Shown: positions 42,538-53,660 of the stretch, piece after piece | Position numbering within the stretch: position 1 is the first letter of the stretch | How the letters are laid out: each line of letters opens with the position of its first letter | Assembly: GCF_041381155.1 (NCBI RefSeq) | Contig: NC_091137.1 | Location: 22,861,655 to 22,925,654, forward strand | Reading direction: 5' to 3' | Length of the DNA stretch: 64,000 nucleotides | Origin: Argopecten irradians | Taxonomy: Eukaryota; Mollusca; Bivalvia; Pectinida; Pectinidae | Position numbers and translations under genes: made by a program | Notes under the pieces: model-generated | Told to the model about the DNA's origin: nothing | Databases searched by the model: none | What the model saw: the letters and a program-made list of their open reading frames with translations, nothing else

Positions 42538-42587
42538 GTGCGCAGTCTTCGCTAGCTGGTTTCTTCTCTGGGTGTAGGCCGTGTGCA
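42538..42587 (-). promoter_or_regulatory. Two metal-response-element matches
   Basis: On the ZIP strand, TGCGCACGGCCT (core at 42538-42544) and TGCACACGGCCT (core at 42581-42587) both fit the MTF-1 core TGCRCNC and also its GGCC extension. They lie 129-178 bases upstream of the ZIP start codon. A third core match, TGCACCC, is at 42804-42810. Metal-regulated transcription is inferred from the motif and the gene's function. Confidence 0.55.
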
Positions 42588-42752
42588 AAACCTTCCAGCC
42601 GACAAAATGTGAAACGCCCGTAGTCACGTGGGTTTTATCGCATGGTTGAGTTTCTTGTACGTATATGGGACACCGTCCGTAATAAAACTTAAATCACTTA
42701 CCGAATAAACACACAGCCTTATAAAGCCATTGTCCTACAAGGCGGACAGTGG

Positions 42753-42762
42753 ATATATATAG
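42753..42762 (-). promoter_or_regulatory. Candidate TATA box
   Basis: GCTATATATATCC on - about 345 bases before the ZIP start codon. Weak on its own in AT-rich DNA; if real, the two closest metal-response matches would be downstream of the start site. Confidence 0.2.
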
Positions 42763-42819
42763 CACTTTGAACGGGTGTCAGATTTGTTATTACAAAACCA
42801 TTCGGGTGCAATCCAGTCC

Positions 42820-43235
42820 GTGCCCTGAAATCAGACAAGTCGCTTCTCACTTTTGTGGCTGAGGGTAGAAACAAACCTTGAACTCCAAAATTTCGGTGAA
42901 GGTATTTGCAACTATTTGGTATGCCATTTAGCCTAATATATCAATATGTGGACTGGAACAAAACGAAGCTGACAAAAAGTATGTAAGCATAGGAGCTAAC
43001 ATTATATGTCACTGTTCGGGCCATATCGAATCCTTTTCGACCTTGCCATACAAATTGTGGTTGCAAATTATGTTAAGCAAATCTAATATTTGATATATGG
43101 CATATACAGTATCACTAGCTTAAATAGGAGCTCTTGCCTTAGGGTTTTGCATAATGCAGAGCTGAGATCCGAGCTATACCTAATACAATAAGAGTAAAAA
43201 GAACAAATAGACGATAGTAAATTTTGGTTTTAGTC
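42820..43235. other. Upstream of ZIP, nothing recognised
   Basis: No gene or repeat seen; may contain distal promoter sequence. Confidence 0.4.
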
Positions 43236-43420
43236 GGGTTTTATTAGCTGTTTAACGCCCTATCAACAGCCAGGGTCATATAAGGATTTACCACGTTTGC
43301 TGGTAGGGGAAAACCGAAGTACACGGAGAAAAACCACTCACAAGTTGTCAGAAGCTGACAACTGACCAAAATGGGTTTCGAACTCGCGACTCAGAGAGGG
43401 ACAGCTTATAAAGTAGTAAG
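43236..43420 (-). repeat. tRNA-related SINE
   Basis: On -, GCGAGTTCGAAACCC holds a B-box-like GTTCGAAAC, as expected at a SINE head. The body carries CGGTTTTCCCC, CCTTATATGACCCTGGCTG and GGGCGTTAAACAGC, a block I know from mollusc interspersed repeats. A core fragment of the same family lies at 6691-6714. SINE class is inferred. Confidence 0.6.
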
Positions 43421-43869
43421 AAACAGAACTATTTAACTATTTTTACTTTAAACTGGATTGAAATATTTATATACCTTTGCCAAAGCGACTTTCTACATGT
43501 TTCCATTAAAAAGTGGGTTTGTACTGTGTACCTGCCTATCATTTACGCTTCATTTCATATAATTAATGTACAGTTAAAAGACTCAAAACTCACAAATCTG
43601 ATAGGAAAATTTTTATGAAGTTTTAAATGAATTGAAGAGTCTATTACGGCCGACAACATTCACCGGTCAGGGAACTGTATAAATTAACTTTTTAAGTACA
43701 TTATATAGCTACTTAAAACTCACCGTGGTGGGGTTAAGTTTCCTTGCGACACTTCTCGAAAACCATTTATATATCATTATGTTGCTGATACATTCGGAAA
43801 CACGTGTACCAAACGTCAATACCCAAAAACATCTCAAAATGCAGATAAAAACGACAATGTTAGCTCTGG

Positions 43870-44352
43870 TTAAGTCCTAATTTTCTCTCTCTCGTTTCAG
43901 GGGGTACTTAGTTTCGGTGTCATATACCATACGGTGGCACTTATCGAAAATCAATTTCAATTCAATTTCATACCGAAATATTAAAGGGAACATTAAATTT
44001 TGTACATAAATCGAAAAAAACCCAGTTCTAATGGAAATTAGATCGGTCGGTTTTACTGTGATATGCCAGAAAAACCTATAGTGGTAAAATGCGTGTGAAA
44101 TGTTCAAACTCGCTCGTTGTCCGCCATTACACAATGTGGTCGCGATCGAACATCTTGTATGCCGAACCCTGTCCGTTGCTCGTAGAGTAATGCTTCTTTG
44201 GTGTAGAACTGCTCAAATCGCTCCGACAGTAGTGTGGTTACCTTATTAGGTGAATTGTCTTTACTAAAAAATAATTTTATCACCCCCACAGTGGTTATGT
44301 AGTTCATTTGTTTAACGTGCGCGACTTTGGCTCGGATATGGGTGCAGCGCAC
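43870..44352 (-). repeat. Probable interspersed repeat
   Basis: Two overlapping open frames (82 and 85 codons on -) cover a stretch of less AT-rich DNA (TTCGGTATGAAATTGAATTG, CGCTCGTTGTCCGCC). It resembles non-coding repeat sequence more than a gene: no start context, no splice sites, no known domain. Copy number cannot be judged from one window. Confidence 0.3.
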
Positions 44353-45590
44353 ATATAATAACTACTTAATCGTATTGAGCAACGGTTTGTAATTACAAAG
44401 GTGTCAATTAAAATACTAAACAATGACGTGAAATTTGTCAATATTTTATGTTATATGTTTCATAAGGAATTAAGAACTATACATTTATGCCGTATTTTGC
44501 TTCTTGGTTATGTAAAAGAATTAGCCTCGCGGAATTGTCCCTTTAACAGTTTTGTCTAAAATAAGCACAGTACCAAAGAATACCATTCATTACTAAATGA
44601 ATTATCCTACTGGATTTCAAAATTACATGTGATAAGATGTAACATACATGTAAATATGCAAGAGATGAAAAAAGATGTATTACATGTATATTTAAAGATG
44701 GGTTCCTAAGTACATTATTAAGGTTGTTTTTAACCGGAAAATTTACTATGTGCATTTCAATGGAAAATCAATAACAATGGTACCAGATACTGCAGAATGA
44801 CTCCATTCATGTCATTAGTTTTCTTTAAGCAAATAAACTGAATAATCAAAATTGACATTCCACTAGTAAATATTCACGAATGTAACGTGATCATTGCCAT
44901 CCAGACAGATATCAATAAGAGAAAATAGGGTCAACAGGGTCAGAGGTAATGTTTACAGGGTTGTTGGTGTCGCTTATCTCATGGAAATAAATAGCGAATT
45001 TTATTACCGGGCAATTTATTTTACACATATGTAAATTACACGTTGATAACCCTCGAATGATATGTCATGCTTCGTCCAGAGGCAAATATGAGGTAACAAA
45101 ATACACGAATAATGGTAAAGAAAACGAGAACATACACGTAAGTGAGTAACGTACGTAATCAAATTATTCCAGAAAAAAAAACCCATAATCTCTGGGAAAA
45201 CAAACTCTTATGGAAAATATGCATTTTGCATTCGTATCTGCTCGTATGGTCAATAAGAGGGAGGCAGTTTTCAGTTTTAATACCATTCCTTAATTTAGTT
45301 GCACTATATCGGACATTCATTATAACCTTTGGGTTGTACATAACACGAACTTTTCGACGCTGTCTCCTGTAAGACTGCATACCTTTAATTGATGTGTATT
45401 TTAGCGTTGAAAACGTGCTTTGTGTGCGGTTAAGCATAAATGTCAAAGAAGAAGTAACCGTCATAAAATATACTATATATTGCGTGTCAATTTTGTGATA
45501 TCTGCTCATCTACATGGTGTAGATGAACTATGCATATTTCCACGCTTAAAAGACGGATTAACAGACCATAAAATACATGTAGGTGTTCAA
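44353..45590. other. Intergenic, no feature seen
   Basis: AT-rich spacer; open frames at 45142-45372 (+) and 45159-45509 (-) overlap each other and show no family. Confidence 0.4.
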
Positions 45591-46160
45591 TTCAATTCAA
45601 TTCAATTCATTCTATTCACTCCAGACACACGATCTGTGTGTAACAGGAGCTCAATCAAACAAATACATATAGAGATGACAGAACACAGATACATCAATTA
45701 CATAATAATGTTCTACAAGTTTAGCAATAATACATACATTACACTTCCTTACATACATCCTTACATTAACATGTAATATATTTTTGTACATACTTTACAT
45801 ACCTGTGTAAATACTTTATATTACATTACATATATATTATACACATTACATACGTACATTATTCTACATAACTACATAAATACATTACATACATCATACA
45901 CATTACATTCATACATTATTCTACATAACTACATAAATACATTACATTACATATATTATACACATTACATACATATATATTATACACATTACATACATAT
46001 ATTATACACATTACATACATACACTATTCTACATAAATACATAAATCCATTACATACAATATACACATAAATCCATTACATTACATATATTATACACATT
46101 ACATATACATACATTATTCTACACAAAAACATTACAAACATTACATTTATTAAGGTACTT
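45591..46160. repeat. AATTC microsatellite and ACATTACAT-rich tract
   Basis: Starts with (AATTC)n at about 45591-45616. From about 45740 the DNA is a diffuse repeat of TTACATACAT and TATTATACACATTACATA motifs. Confidence 0.75.
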
Positions 46161-46204
46161 GCATACATTACATTACAATTCACACTTTTTATACATAAAG
46201 ACAT

Positions 46205-46880
46205 ATGAAATAAGCATAAACATGTACACATTGTACAAACACACATACATGTATATAAGTATGAAATAAGTATAAACATGTACACATTCGTACAAACACA
46301 CTTGCATGTATATAAGTATGAAATAAGTATAAACATGTACACATTGTACAAACACACTTGCATGTATATAAGTATGAAATAAGTATAAACACGTACACAT
46401 TCGTACAAACACACATACATGTATATAAGTATGAAATAAGTATAAACATGTACACATTGTACAAACACACTTGCATGTATATAAGTATGAAATAAGTATA
46501 AACATGTACACATTCGTACAAACACACTTGCATGTATATAAGTATGAAATAAGTATAAACATGTACACATTGTACAAACACACTTGCATGTATATAAGTA
46601 TGAAATAAGTATAAACACGTACACATACGTACAAACACACATACATGTATATCAGTATGAAATAAGTATAAACATGTACACATTGTACAAACACACATAC
46701 ATGTATATCAGTATGAAATAAGTATAAACACATACACATTCGTACAAACACAAACATGTATATCAGTATGAAATAAGTATAAACATGTACACATTCGTAC
46801 AAACACACATACATGCATATCAGTATGAAATAAGTATAAACATGTACACATTCGTACAAACACACACACATGCATATATT
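46205..46880. repeat. 56/57-bp minisatellite
   Basis: About 12 units containing AAGTATGAAATAAGTATAAA and CATGTACACATTGTACAAAC. Units ending TTGTAC and TTCGTAC alternate for most of the array, giving a 113-bp higher-order unit. The long open frames on - (up to 249 codons) are a side effect of the repeat. Confidence 0.93.
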
Positions 46881-46929
46881 TATATAAGTATGTGATATGC
46901 ATATATCCATACCAAAACACATAAAAGTA

Positions 46930-48217
46930 AGAAATATATAGAAAAAAATAAGTATACATCAAGTTTTTTCAGAAGTGCAACATTACATATTGAAAACATA
47001 CCTTTCATTTTGGATTCACTTGGGCAGTTGTAATAATATTCTGGAATATGTTTGTATCGAATTTCCTTTACTAAATCATTTTCACATTTGTATAAATAAT
47101 GGAACTCATCACCAATGTCTAGATAACATAATGTACAAATCCTATTTTCTCTACTCACACCCGCCCACCGACCTGTTTCAATTGGTAGCTTAATATTCGA
47201 AGTTCTAAATTTACATAAAGTTTTTCGTCCTTCTGGATATAATTTTTTGAGATAAATTTCTAGTTCCCACTTGATTTTAAAGATTGAATAAGTTTTACCA
47301 CGAGATAAAGTATTAATATCGTTATTCCAATGTTGAATAAATTGGTCAATTAATCTTGTTTAATACATAATTTCAACTTATCTTTACTAATAGTGCACGT
47401 GTTTTGGAAATTCCATATATTACTGAAACCAGTATTATCAAAAATGGATTGAACAAAAGCCAGCCATTTGTACTCAATTTGACCTTGCGAATGAAGTTTA
47501 TTAACAAGAGTATATAATACACTAGATAGTTTTCCACCCCCTGTGATGAGCTTGTGCCAGAAAGTCACAGTTCTTGTTTTAATTTCAATTTCTAATGGAT
47601 ATCGTCCCAATTCGCCATATACCATAAAATGTGGTGTATTATTTCTTAATTTTAAAATATTTTTACAAAATTGCATGTGGATTTTTTCAATAATTTGAGT
47701 ATTTTCATATCCCCATATTTCGCAACCATACAGTAAGATAGGAGCCACAAGTGAATCAAACAATTTAAGTTGGATATCAATCGGAAGAGAAGCATTTCGG
47801 ATTTTCCTGTATAGAGCATAAAGTGCTTTATTCGCTTGTTCTATTAACTTATTTTTAGCTTTGCAAAATTTCCCATTATAATTGAATATAATACCAAGAT
47901 ATGAGTAGGAATCTTCAATGTTTAGCCTATCATTATTAAAAGTAAATGTATGTGTTCTTCTGCTTTTCTTGTTTTCAAAAATCACTACTTTTGTTTTATT
48001 TACATTTACAGTAAGTTTCCATGTTTCACAATATCTATGGAAACAATCAAGTGCTTTTTGGAGACCATCTCTTGATTCCGACATCAGAACAGTATCGTCG
48101 GCATACAAGATAATAAAAAGTTTCAATCCTAGATACAATCCAATGTGTGTAATGCATGCAGTTTCAATTTCTTCCAATGGATTTACATTATTTTCACTTA
48201 AAAAACTTTCTAAATCT
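46930..48217 (-). pseudogene. LINE reverse transcriptase, C-terminal part
   Basis: Starts VDLESFLSENNVNPLEE just after the insertion, has FIILYADDTVLMSES (catalytic YADD, about 48094-48105), LDCFHRYCETWKLTVN, and LFDSLVAPILLYGCEIWGYE. A frameshift near 47350 leads to GRWAGVSRENRICTLCYLD and DEFHYLYKC, a CX2C..HX4C motif usual at LINE C-termini. The open part of 297 codons is the longest frame in the window. Confidence 0.92.
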
Positions 48218-48218
48218 A

Positions 48219-49054
48219 CGGAAGCCGTCTGGCGCCACATCAAAATACATATTTATTGTGTTCCCTCACAATGTTATTGTGAGGCCACACAATAATTATT
48301 GTGAGGGAACACAATGTTATTGTGAGGCCACACAATGATTATTGTGAGGGAACACAATCTTATTATGAGGCCACACAATATTATTGTGAGGGAACACAAT
48401 AGTTATTGTGAGGGAACACAATATTATTGTGAGGGAACACAATCATTATTGTGAGGCCACACAATAGTTATTGTGAGGGAACACAATATAATTGTGAGGT
48501 TCCCTAACAATAATATTGTGTTCCCTCACAAGAATATTGTGTGGCCTCACAATAATATTGTGTGGCCTCACAATAAGATTGTGTTCCCTCACAATAAGAT
48601 TGTGTTCCCTCACAATAACATTGTGTGGCCTCACAATAAGATTGTGTTCCCTCACAATAAGATTGTGTTCCCTCACAATAACATTGTGTGGCCTCACAAT
48701 CATATTGTGTTCCCTCACAATAATATTGTGTTCCCTCACAATAATTATTGTGTTCCCTCACTATAATATTGTGTGGCCTCATAATAAGATTGTGTTCCCT
48801 CACAATAATCATTGTGTGGCCTCACAATAACATTGTGTTCCCTCACAATAATATTGTGTGGCCTCACAATAAGATTGTGTTCCCTCACAATAGCATTGTG
48901 TGGCCTCACAATAATATTTTGTTCCCTCACAATAATTATTGTGTGGCCTCACAATAACATTGTGTTCCCTCACAATACTATTGTGTGGCCTCACAATATT
49001 ATTGTGAGGGAACACAATAAATATATTTTTTGGTGTGGCGCCAGACGGCTTCCG
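48219..49054. mobile_element. Foldback element of palindromic units
   Basis: Perfect 20-bp ends CGGAAGCCGTCTGGCGCCAC and reverse complement, continuing as inverted repeat for about 54 bp; TA on both sides. The inside is about 35 short units (about 21 bp) of ATTGTGTTCCCTCACAAT (type A) or ATTGTGTGGCCTCACAAT (type B). From 48275 to about 48495 the units run in one orientation, from 48510 to 48990 in the other. Each unit is itself bounded by ATTGTG/CACAAT. No protein is plausible, although several frames stay open throughout. Confidence 0.93.
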
Positions 49055-49084
49055 TACACAAGACTTAATGTTCAAATATAAATT

Positions 49085-49936
49085 GTAAATGACTCGGAAA
49101 ACTTTTCCACTTATATTTTGAGCAATTAACTTTTTCCATAGACCTACGCGCCATACAGTATCGAATGCTTTCTTAAAATCAATAAAGGAACAATATATTT
49201 TTTTTTTTTCTTTTGTGAAAGATATATAGAGATTAACGAGTGTAGGATAAAAATGTTTTTCGTGGTTGAATAATTTTTCCTAAACCCAGCTTGCGCATTA
49301 GAAATAAGGTTAACGTCTTCTGCGTAGTGATTCAGCCTTTCATTGATAATTGCAGTGAATAACTTTCCAAAACATGACATAAGAGTTATTGCCCTATAGT
49401 TGTCCGGGTCTCTATTATCGCCTTTGTTTTTTATAAATTGTTTTAATAACGCCAAATGTCCATGATTACGGAACTTTACCCGTTTCTAAAATTATGTAAA
49501 ACAGTTTTACATAAACGGGTAATAAAGAGTTACTTGTATTTTTAATGTACTCATTTATAATTCCATCAAAACCACCAGTTTTATTATTATTTTTCAACTT
49601 TTTGATCGCCTTTATTATTTCTTCTTCCGATATAGGTTCGTTAAATGTCATATTATTTTGATCATCTAGTATATTTGTCATATCAAACTCATCTTCGTCA
49701 TTAAGGGTACTACCACTAAGGTTTTTAAAATAATCGTATATTTCATTGATTGATAAATTAACGTCACGTGATTTACCAGGTCCATCAAGCTTGTTCAGTA
49801 TATTCCAAAGATTTTGGTGATTTTTCTTGAATGATTCTCTTATTTCTTTTTCTTTGTTAAATTGATATGATTTATAACATTTGTTTATCTCTTTCCTGTA
49901 TTCCTTGCTATCATGTTTAAGATTAATTCTATTCAC
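49085..49936 (-). pseudogene. LINE reverse transcriptase, N-terminal part
   Basis: EEEIIKAIKKLKNNNKTGGF then DGIINEYIK, a stop after GKVP, then KNKGDNRDPDNYRAITLMS and NAQAGFRKNYSTT. A run of A residues at about 49197-49210 shifts the frame before FIDFKKAFDTVWRVGLWKKL. It ends LYLNIKSCV at the insertion. Confidence 0.9.
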
Positions 49937-50055
49937 ATTATTTTTACTTCTATTATATTTATGTTTTGCTTTATGAAATTCCTTCCTAAGTTTAGCACAT
50001 TTACCATTGAACCATGGCTTATTTGTATTATTGTTATGTTTTCTCTTATAACATT

Positions 50056-51160
50056 TTACTTCGAATGCTTTTGAAGCGCTTGATTTAAATAGTTGCCTAT
50101 GTCGTCAGTTATAACATTTATATCAGAGCTAGTTATATCAGTTATTTCCTTACTTAGTAAATTATCTAGTTTTTGATTAATGTCGTTTAGGATACCTTCA
50201 TTATCATTTTCAACATTGTTAATAAAGTAATTACTTCTGTTGTTTTGCCATTTTAGGGAGTTATCGTTAGATTGAGATTGAACAGGGTTTGGGTCTTTTA
50301 TAAAAGTAGAGCTATATGTAAAGCGAAATACAATCTCAACTCTGCAATGAACATCTGGAAACAATGGGTTAAAATCAACTAATTCAAAGTTAGATATCAC
50401 ATTAAATAGATCCGCTGATACAATAATGTAATCAACTACAGTTGCTTCATTACATGTTTTTTTACCGATAAATTTATCTTTGCCAGCGCGGCCATTAGCT
50501 ATATAGATATTATTTTTTTTACATAAATCAAGAAGTTTCCTACCATAGGTGTTAATCCTCGCATTACATTCACTATATCGTAAAAGTGGAGTGTTAGAGG
50601 AGCTAAGTTTTCTATAGTCATACATGAATGAGTGTAATTCATCAGTTGTATCTATATCCAGTATATCTGATAGAGCTTCGTCTGGCTCGATAAAATCAGG
50701 GTAGTTTCTGGTTTTTGTATTAAAACACCAATTAGAGCAATTTGAGGTGAGTTTTTGGTAAGTTTAATCAATTTGTTCTCAATTTCAGTAAAAGCCTCAC
50801 GTGAAGAGTATTTTGAGTTATCAGGCGGGATATAAACACCTCCAAGTAATAGTTTTATGTCATATTTAAATAGAGAAACCCATTGCACAAATTCGGATTC
50901 TGTTTGATGAAAGTTTAACAACGCTTTGAGCTCAGTTTTGTAAATTATTACAATACCGCCAGATTTTTTACAGAACTTTTTCCTGTTTTTAACATAATAA
51001 GAAAAGCCATCAGGGACATTCAAAATATCAAATTCGTCAGTTTTGCTTTCAACACAAACAAAAATATCATAGGACTGTATAAGATCTAGGAATTCTGGAA
51101 CTATAAGCTTTTGCTTTATACCACATACGTTAAGATAAGAAATGTTGAAGCCAAAAATTT
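50056..51160 (-). pseudogene. LINE endonuclease domain, frameshifted
   Basis: Begins FNISYLNVCGIKQKLIV and DIFVCVESKTDEF (catalytic Glu region), continues KKSGGIVIIYKTELKA and LLLGGVYIPPDNSKY. Frame is lost near 50700, right at the expected G-D-F-N motif, and resumes with EPDEALSDILDIDTTDELHS. Later ANGRAGKDKFIGKKTCN and VVDYIIVS with FNPLFPDVHC match the end of the exonuclease-endonuclease-phosphatase fold. Confidence 0.88.
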
Positions 51161-51169
51161 AATGTTACT

Positions 51170-52638
51170 GGTACCACAAAAGGGTAGACCTCCTGTTGGT
51201 CTGTCCTAACGACATGAGTTATGTTATGGACCATATTGATAAAAATAAATTTTAAAGGAAAACTTGTTATAGGTCCTATACCAATAATGATTTATTTCGG
51301 AGATAGGAAGGGAGAAATTGTGAATTTCTAAGGTCAAGAGTCAAAGATTGTGAATTAAACACACTTAGATTGATTATTATTTATTATTATTTTTTTTATA
51401 TTTAGAACGACCATATAAGGTGATCGAGTTCTGCCAGTCAGAACATTTATGCCCCAATAAGTTATTTAAACGACTAGCAAGATGCATATAACAAAAAAAA
51501 AAAAAAAATCAAAACATTCCAGCTAAAACGATAGTCACTTAAATACTGTGCTCTGATTGGTCAATATTGAGTAGAAATGTAAAGACCGCTATTTTCTCTC
51601 GTGTAATTTATTAGTAAAAAGAGGATACGTTTTTCGATTTGGAAGCAAAAAGGAAAAAGTGTGTCAAATACATTGTAAATCTCTTGCTACCACCAGAGAC
51701 ATACACCGGTACATGTTTCTGTTATCATACACGGGCATTTTCAGACTATAAAATAATCTGACAGCATGTCTTGGTAATAAAAAGAATATTAAGAATTATA
51801 GAATTATAATTTATAGAAATAGAAATTTAATAGAAATATAATTTAAGAATTATATTAAGAATATTTTTTACTAAGACATCTATTAAAATGAATTTATTAA
51901 AAAAAATGCGTGCGCCTGTGCTACCACAGAAAATCGATTTAAGATTTAAGTAAACCTTAACAAGCAAATTCGTGGAATTTCCATCCCCCGCTTTCAGGAC
52001 ATCTTGTAGGAAACATTATTGAGTTAAAGGACTAATATCGGCATCTTTCTTATTTTCTTCATGATTTAGAAGAATGTTGAAAAAAAATCCTGTTGTAAAT
52101 CATGCAGAGGCAGGACTAAATCGAAGTCAAGATGAGCGATCATGATTCGGAATATTTTGATAAAAAACAAATAAATATTAAACATCTCTAGGTGGGTACC
52201 ACTTAGTCAAACAACCCGAAGTTAGCCGACATTGTAACGTCGTTGCCGAGAACGTCATGTGAAAACCGTAACTACGTAACATCTGTCCGAACTCTTCCGA
52301 AAACGGGTCATGAACTTTCCGACTTCCGTTCGGCAATAATCGTAACTTCTATTGCGACCAGTTTGAAATGAAGGCATGTTTACATGTATCGATTTTTAAC
52401 AACTGCTGCACCAAAGTTATTAAAAAATATTATAAATATACTTTAGTACATCTTAATTTCAACTACATCTACAAATTCTAACAATATCGGAGTCGAATTT
52501 AACTTGACTTTTTGTTGATAGTTACGTATAGTGTGGCTTTAAGGTTTAACCTTGGTTGAAACAAGAAAAAACAACAACTGAAGTCTTATTCGGAAGTAAG
52601 ATGTGTAAAATAATGTCCGCTGAAAGTGACTAATAAAC
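51170..52638. other. Intergenic, no gene recognised
   Basis: Low-complexity pieces only: TTATT-rich at 51370-51400, A-run near 51495, and an AT palindrome-like stretch at 51780-51870 made of AAGAATATTA / AATTATA motifs. Confidence 0.4.
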
Positions 52639-52935
52639 TTGGCTGAGCTCTTAAGGCATTTAACTTCGATACTAACTTTTAAGAAAATCGATTTATATTT
52701 GTTACAATTATTGCACAGGGAATTACAGAAAATGACGTTTTTGGTACATCAAAGGGCCATAACTCCACTACATAATGTCTGCCTAACGTTGGCAATCGAA
52801 CTAGGCCAAGCCCTTAAGGCATTTGACCTTGTTACCAAGTTTGAAGAAAAACGGTTTACATTTGTTACAGTTATTGCATGGAAACGAAGTGTTACAGACA
52901 GATGGACAAACCCAAATTAATATCCTCCGTTTCGG
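52639..52935. repeat. Dimeric interspersed repeat
   Basis: Two diverged halves: CTTAAGGCATTTAACTTCGA...TTGTTACAATTATTGCA and CTTAAGGCATTTGACCTTGT...TTGTTACAGTTATTGCA, about 168 bp apart. The end has AGACAGATGGACAAACCC and a small hairpin (TCCTCCGTTTCGGAG). It resembles a repeat common in molluscs. The 93-codon frame across it is not taken as a gene. Confidence 0.6.
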
Positions 52936-53019
52936 AGTATTGATTATTTATATTCATAGTACACCAGACCATCTTTCTGCATTATGAAATATCAGCGGAA
53001 CAATGACATAGAGAGTCTA

Positions 53020-53265
53020 CATAATGTTCCATCATTGACTTTGAGGAAGCGTATGATGCGATTGACAGTATAATCCTTTGAAATATTTTAGTAGACGCTG
53101 ACATCTGTGTTAATGTAGAGCGATATATCAGGAAACATTAAACCATGTTTGTATTAAAAAGGTCCTCTAATTGGTTCGAGGTGAAGTGTGAATTAAAATA
53201 GGAGTGTTTATTGTCACTGATTTTATTTTACTTCTTCACTAATGACCTTTCAACAAGTGACCGCC
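53020..53265 (+). pseudogene. Reverse transcriptase fragment, plus strand
   Basis: Reads IIDFEEAYDAIDSIIL, stop, NILVDADICVNVERYI, stop, SSNWFEVKCELK, stop, LSLILFYFFTNDLST. These are the LINE motifs F-x-D-F-x-K-A-F/Y-D and G-x-x-Q-G-x-x-L-S-P in decayed form. Several in-frame stops; clearly dead. Confidence 0.8.
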
Positions 53266-53272
53266 TCATATT

Positions 53273-53437
53273 CCTACGGCCCAATAGTCCAAGGGCCCGT
53301 TAGTCCGAAGGCCCGTTAGTCCGAAGGCCCGTTAGTCCTAAGGCCCATTAGTCCTAAGGCCCAATAGTCCAGGCCCGATAGTCCTAAGGCCCAATAGTCC
53401 GAAGGCCCGATAGTCCGAAGGCCCGATAGTCCGAAAA
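53273..53437. repeat. 16-bp minisatellite GGCCCGTTAGTCCGAA
   Basis: About ten copies with variants GATAGTCC, AATAGTCC and CTAA instead of CGAA; one copy is shortened near 53373. Confidence 0.93.
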
Positions 53438-53660
53438 CAGATAATATAACTGGAATATATATGCGAACAATACTCTGAATGAAAAAAACCGTTTATTACA
53501 GTTTTCGATGCAAAAGATTTGTTGTAAACTTGCTAAGGTATACTAACATGTATATGTGACTGATTTGATAAGAAAAATAATAATAAACAATGAGATGTTG
53601 CGAATTCTAAAAAAGAGCATAATAAGAGAGAAATACTTAAATGTGTCTGATATTAAAGAA

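Larger units (their letters stand above)
46930..51160 (-). mobile_element. Decayed LINE with foldback insertion
   Basis: A non-LTR retrotransposon reads on - in the order endonuclease (51160 to about 50050), reverse transcriptase (about 49940 to 47350) and C-terminal Cys/His motif (near 47110). It is broken by at least three frameshifts or stops and by the 836-bp element at 48219-49054. The apurinic-type endonuclease plus YADD reverse transcriptase places it among LINEs; the clade is not assigned. Confidence 0.92.

Noticed and set aside
46076..46962. Several overlapping minus-strand open frames of up to 249 codons
   Set aside because: They lie entirely in the 56/57-bp minisatellite and translate to Cys/Tyr-rich repeats in more than one frame.
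48256..49020. CRISPR-like repeat array
   Set aside because: Repeats are about 21 bp with no unique spacers, in both orientations, within a eukaryotic LINE; this is a foldback transposon.
48446..49081. Six-frame open reading frames of about 60-104 codons
   Set aside because: All are translations of the stop-free palindromic units of the foldback element.
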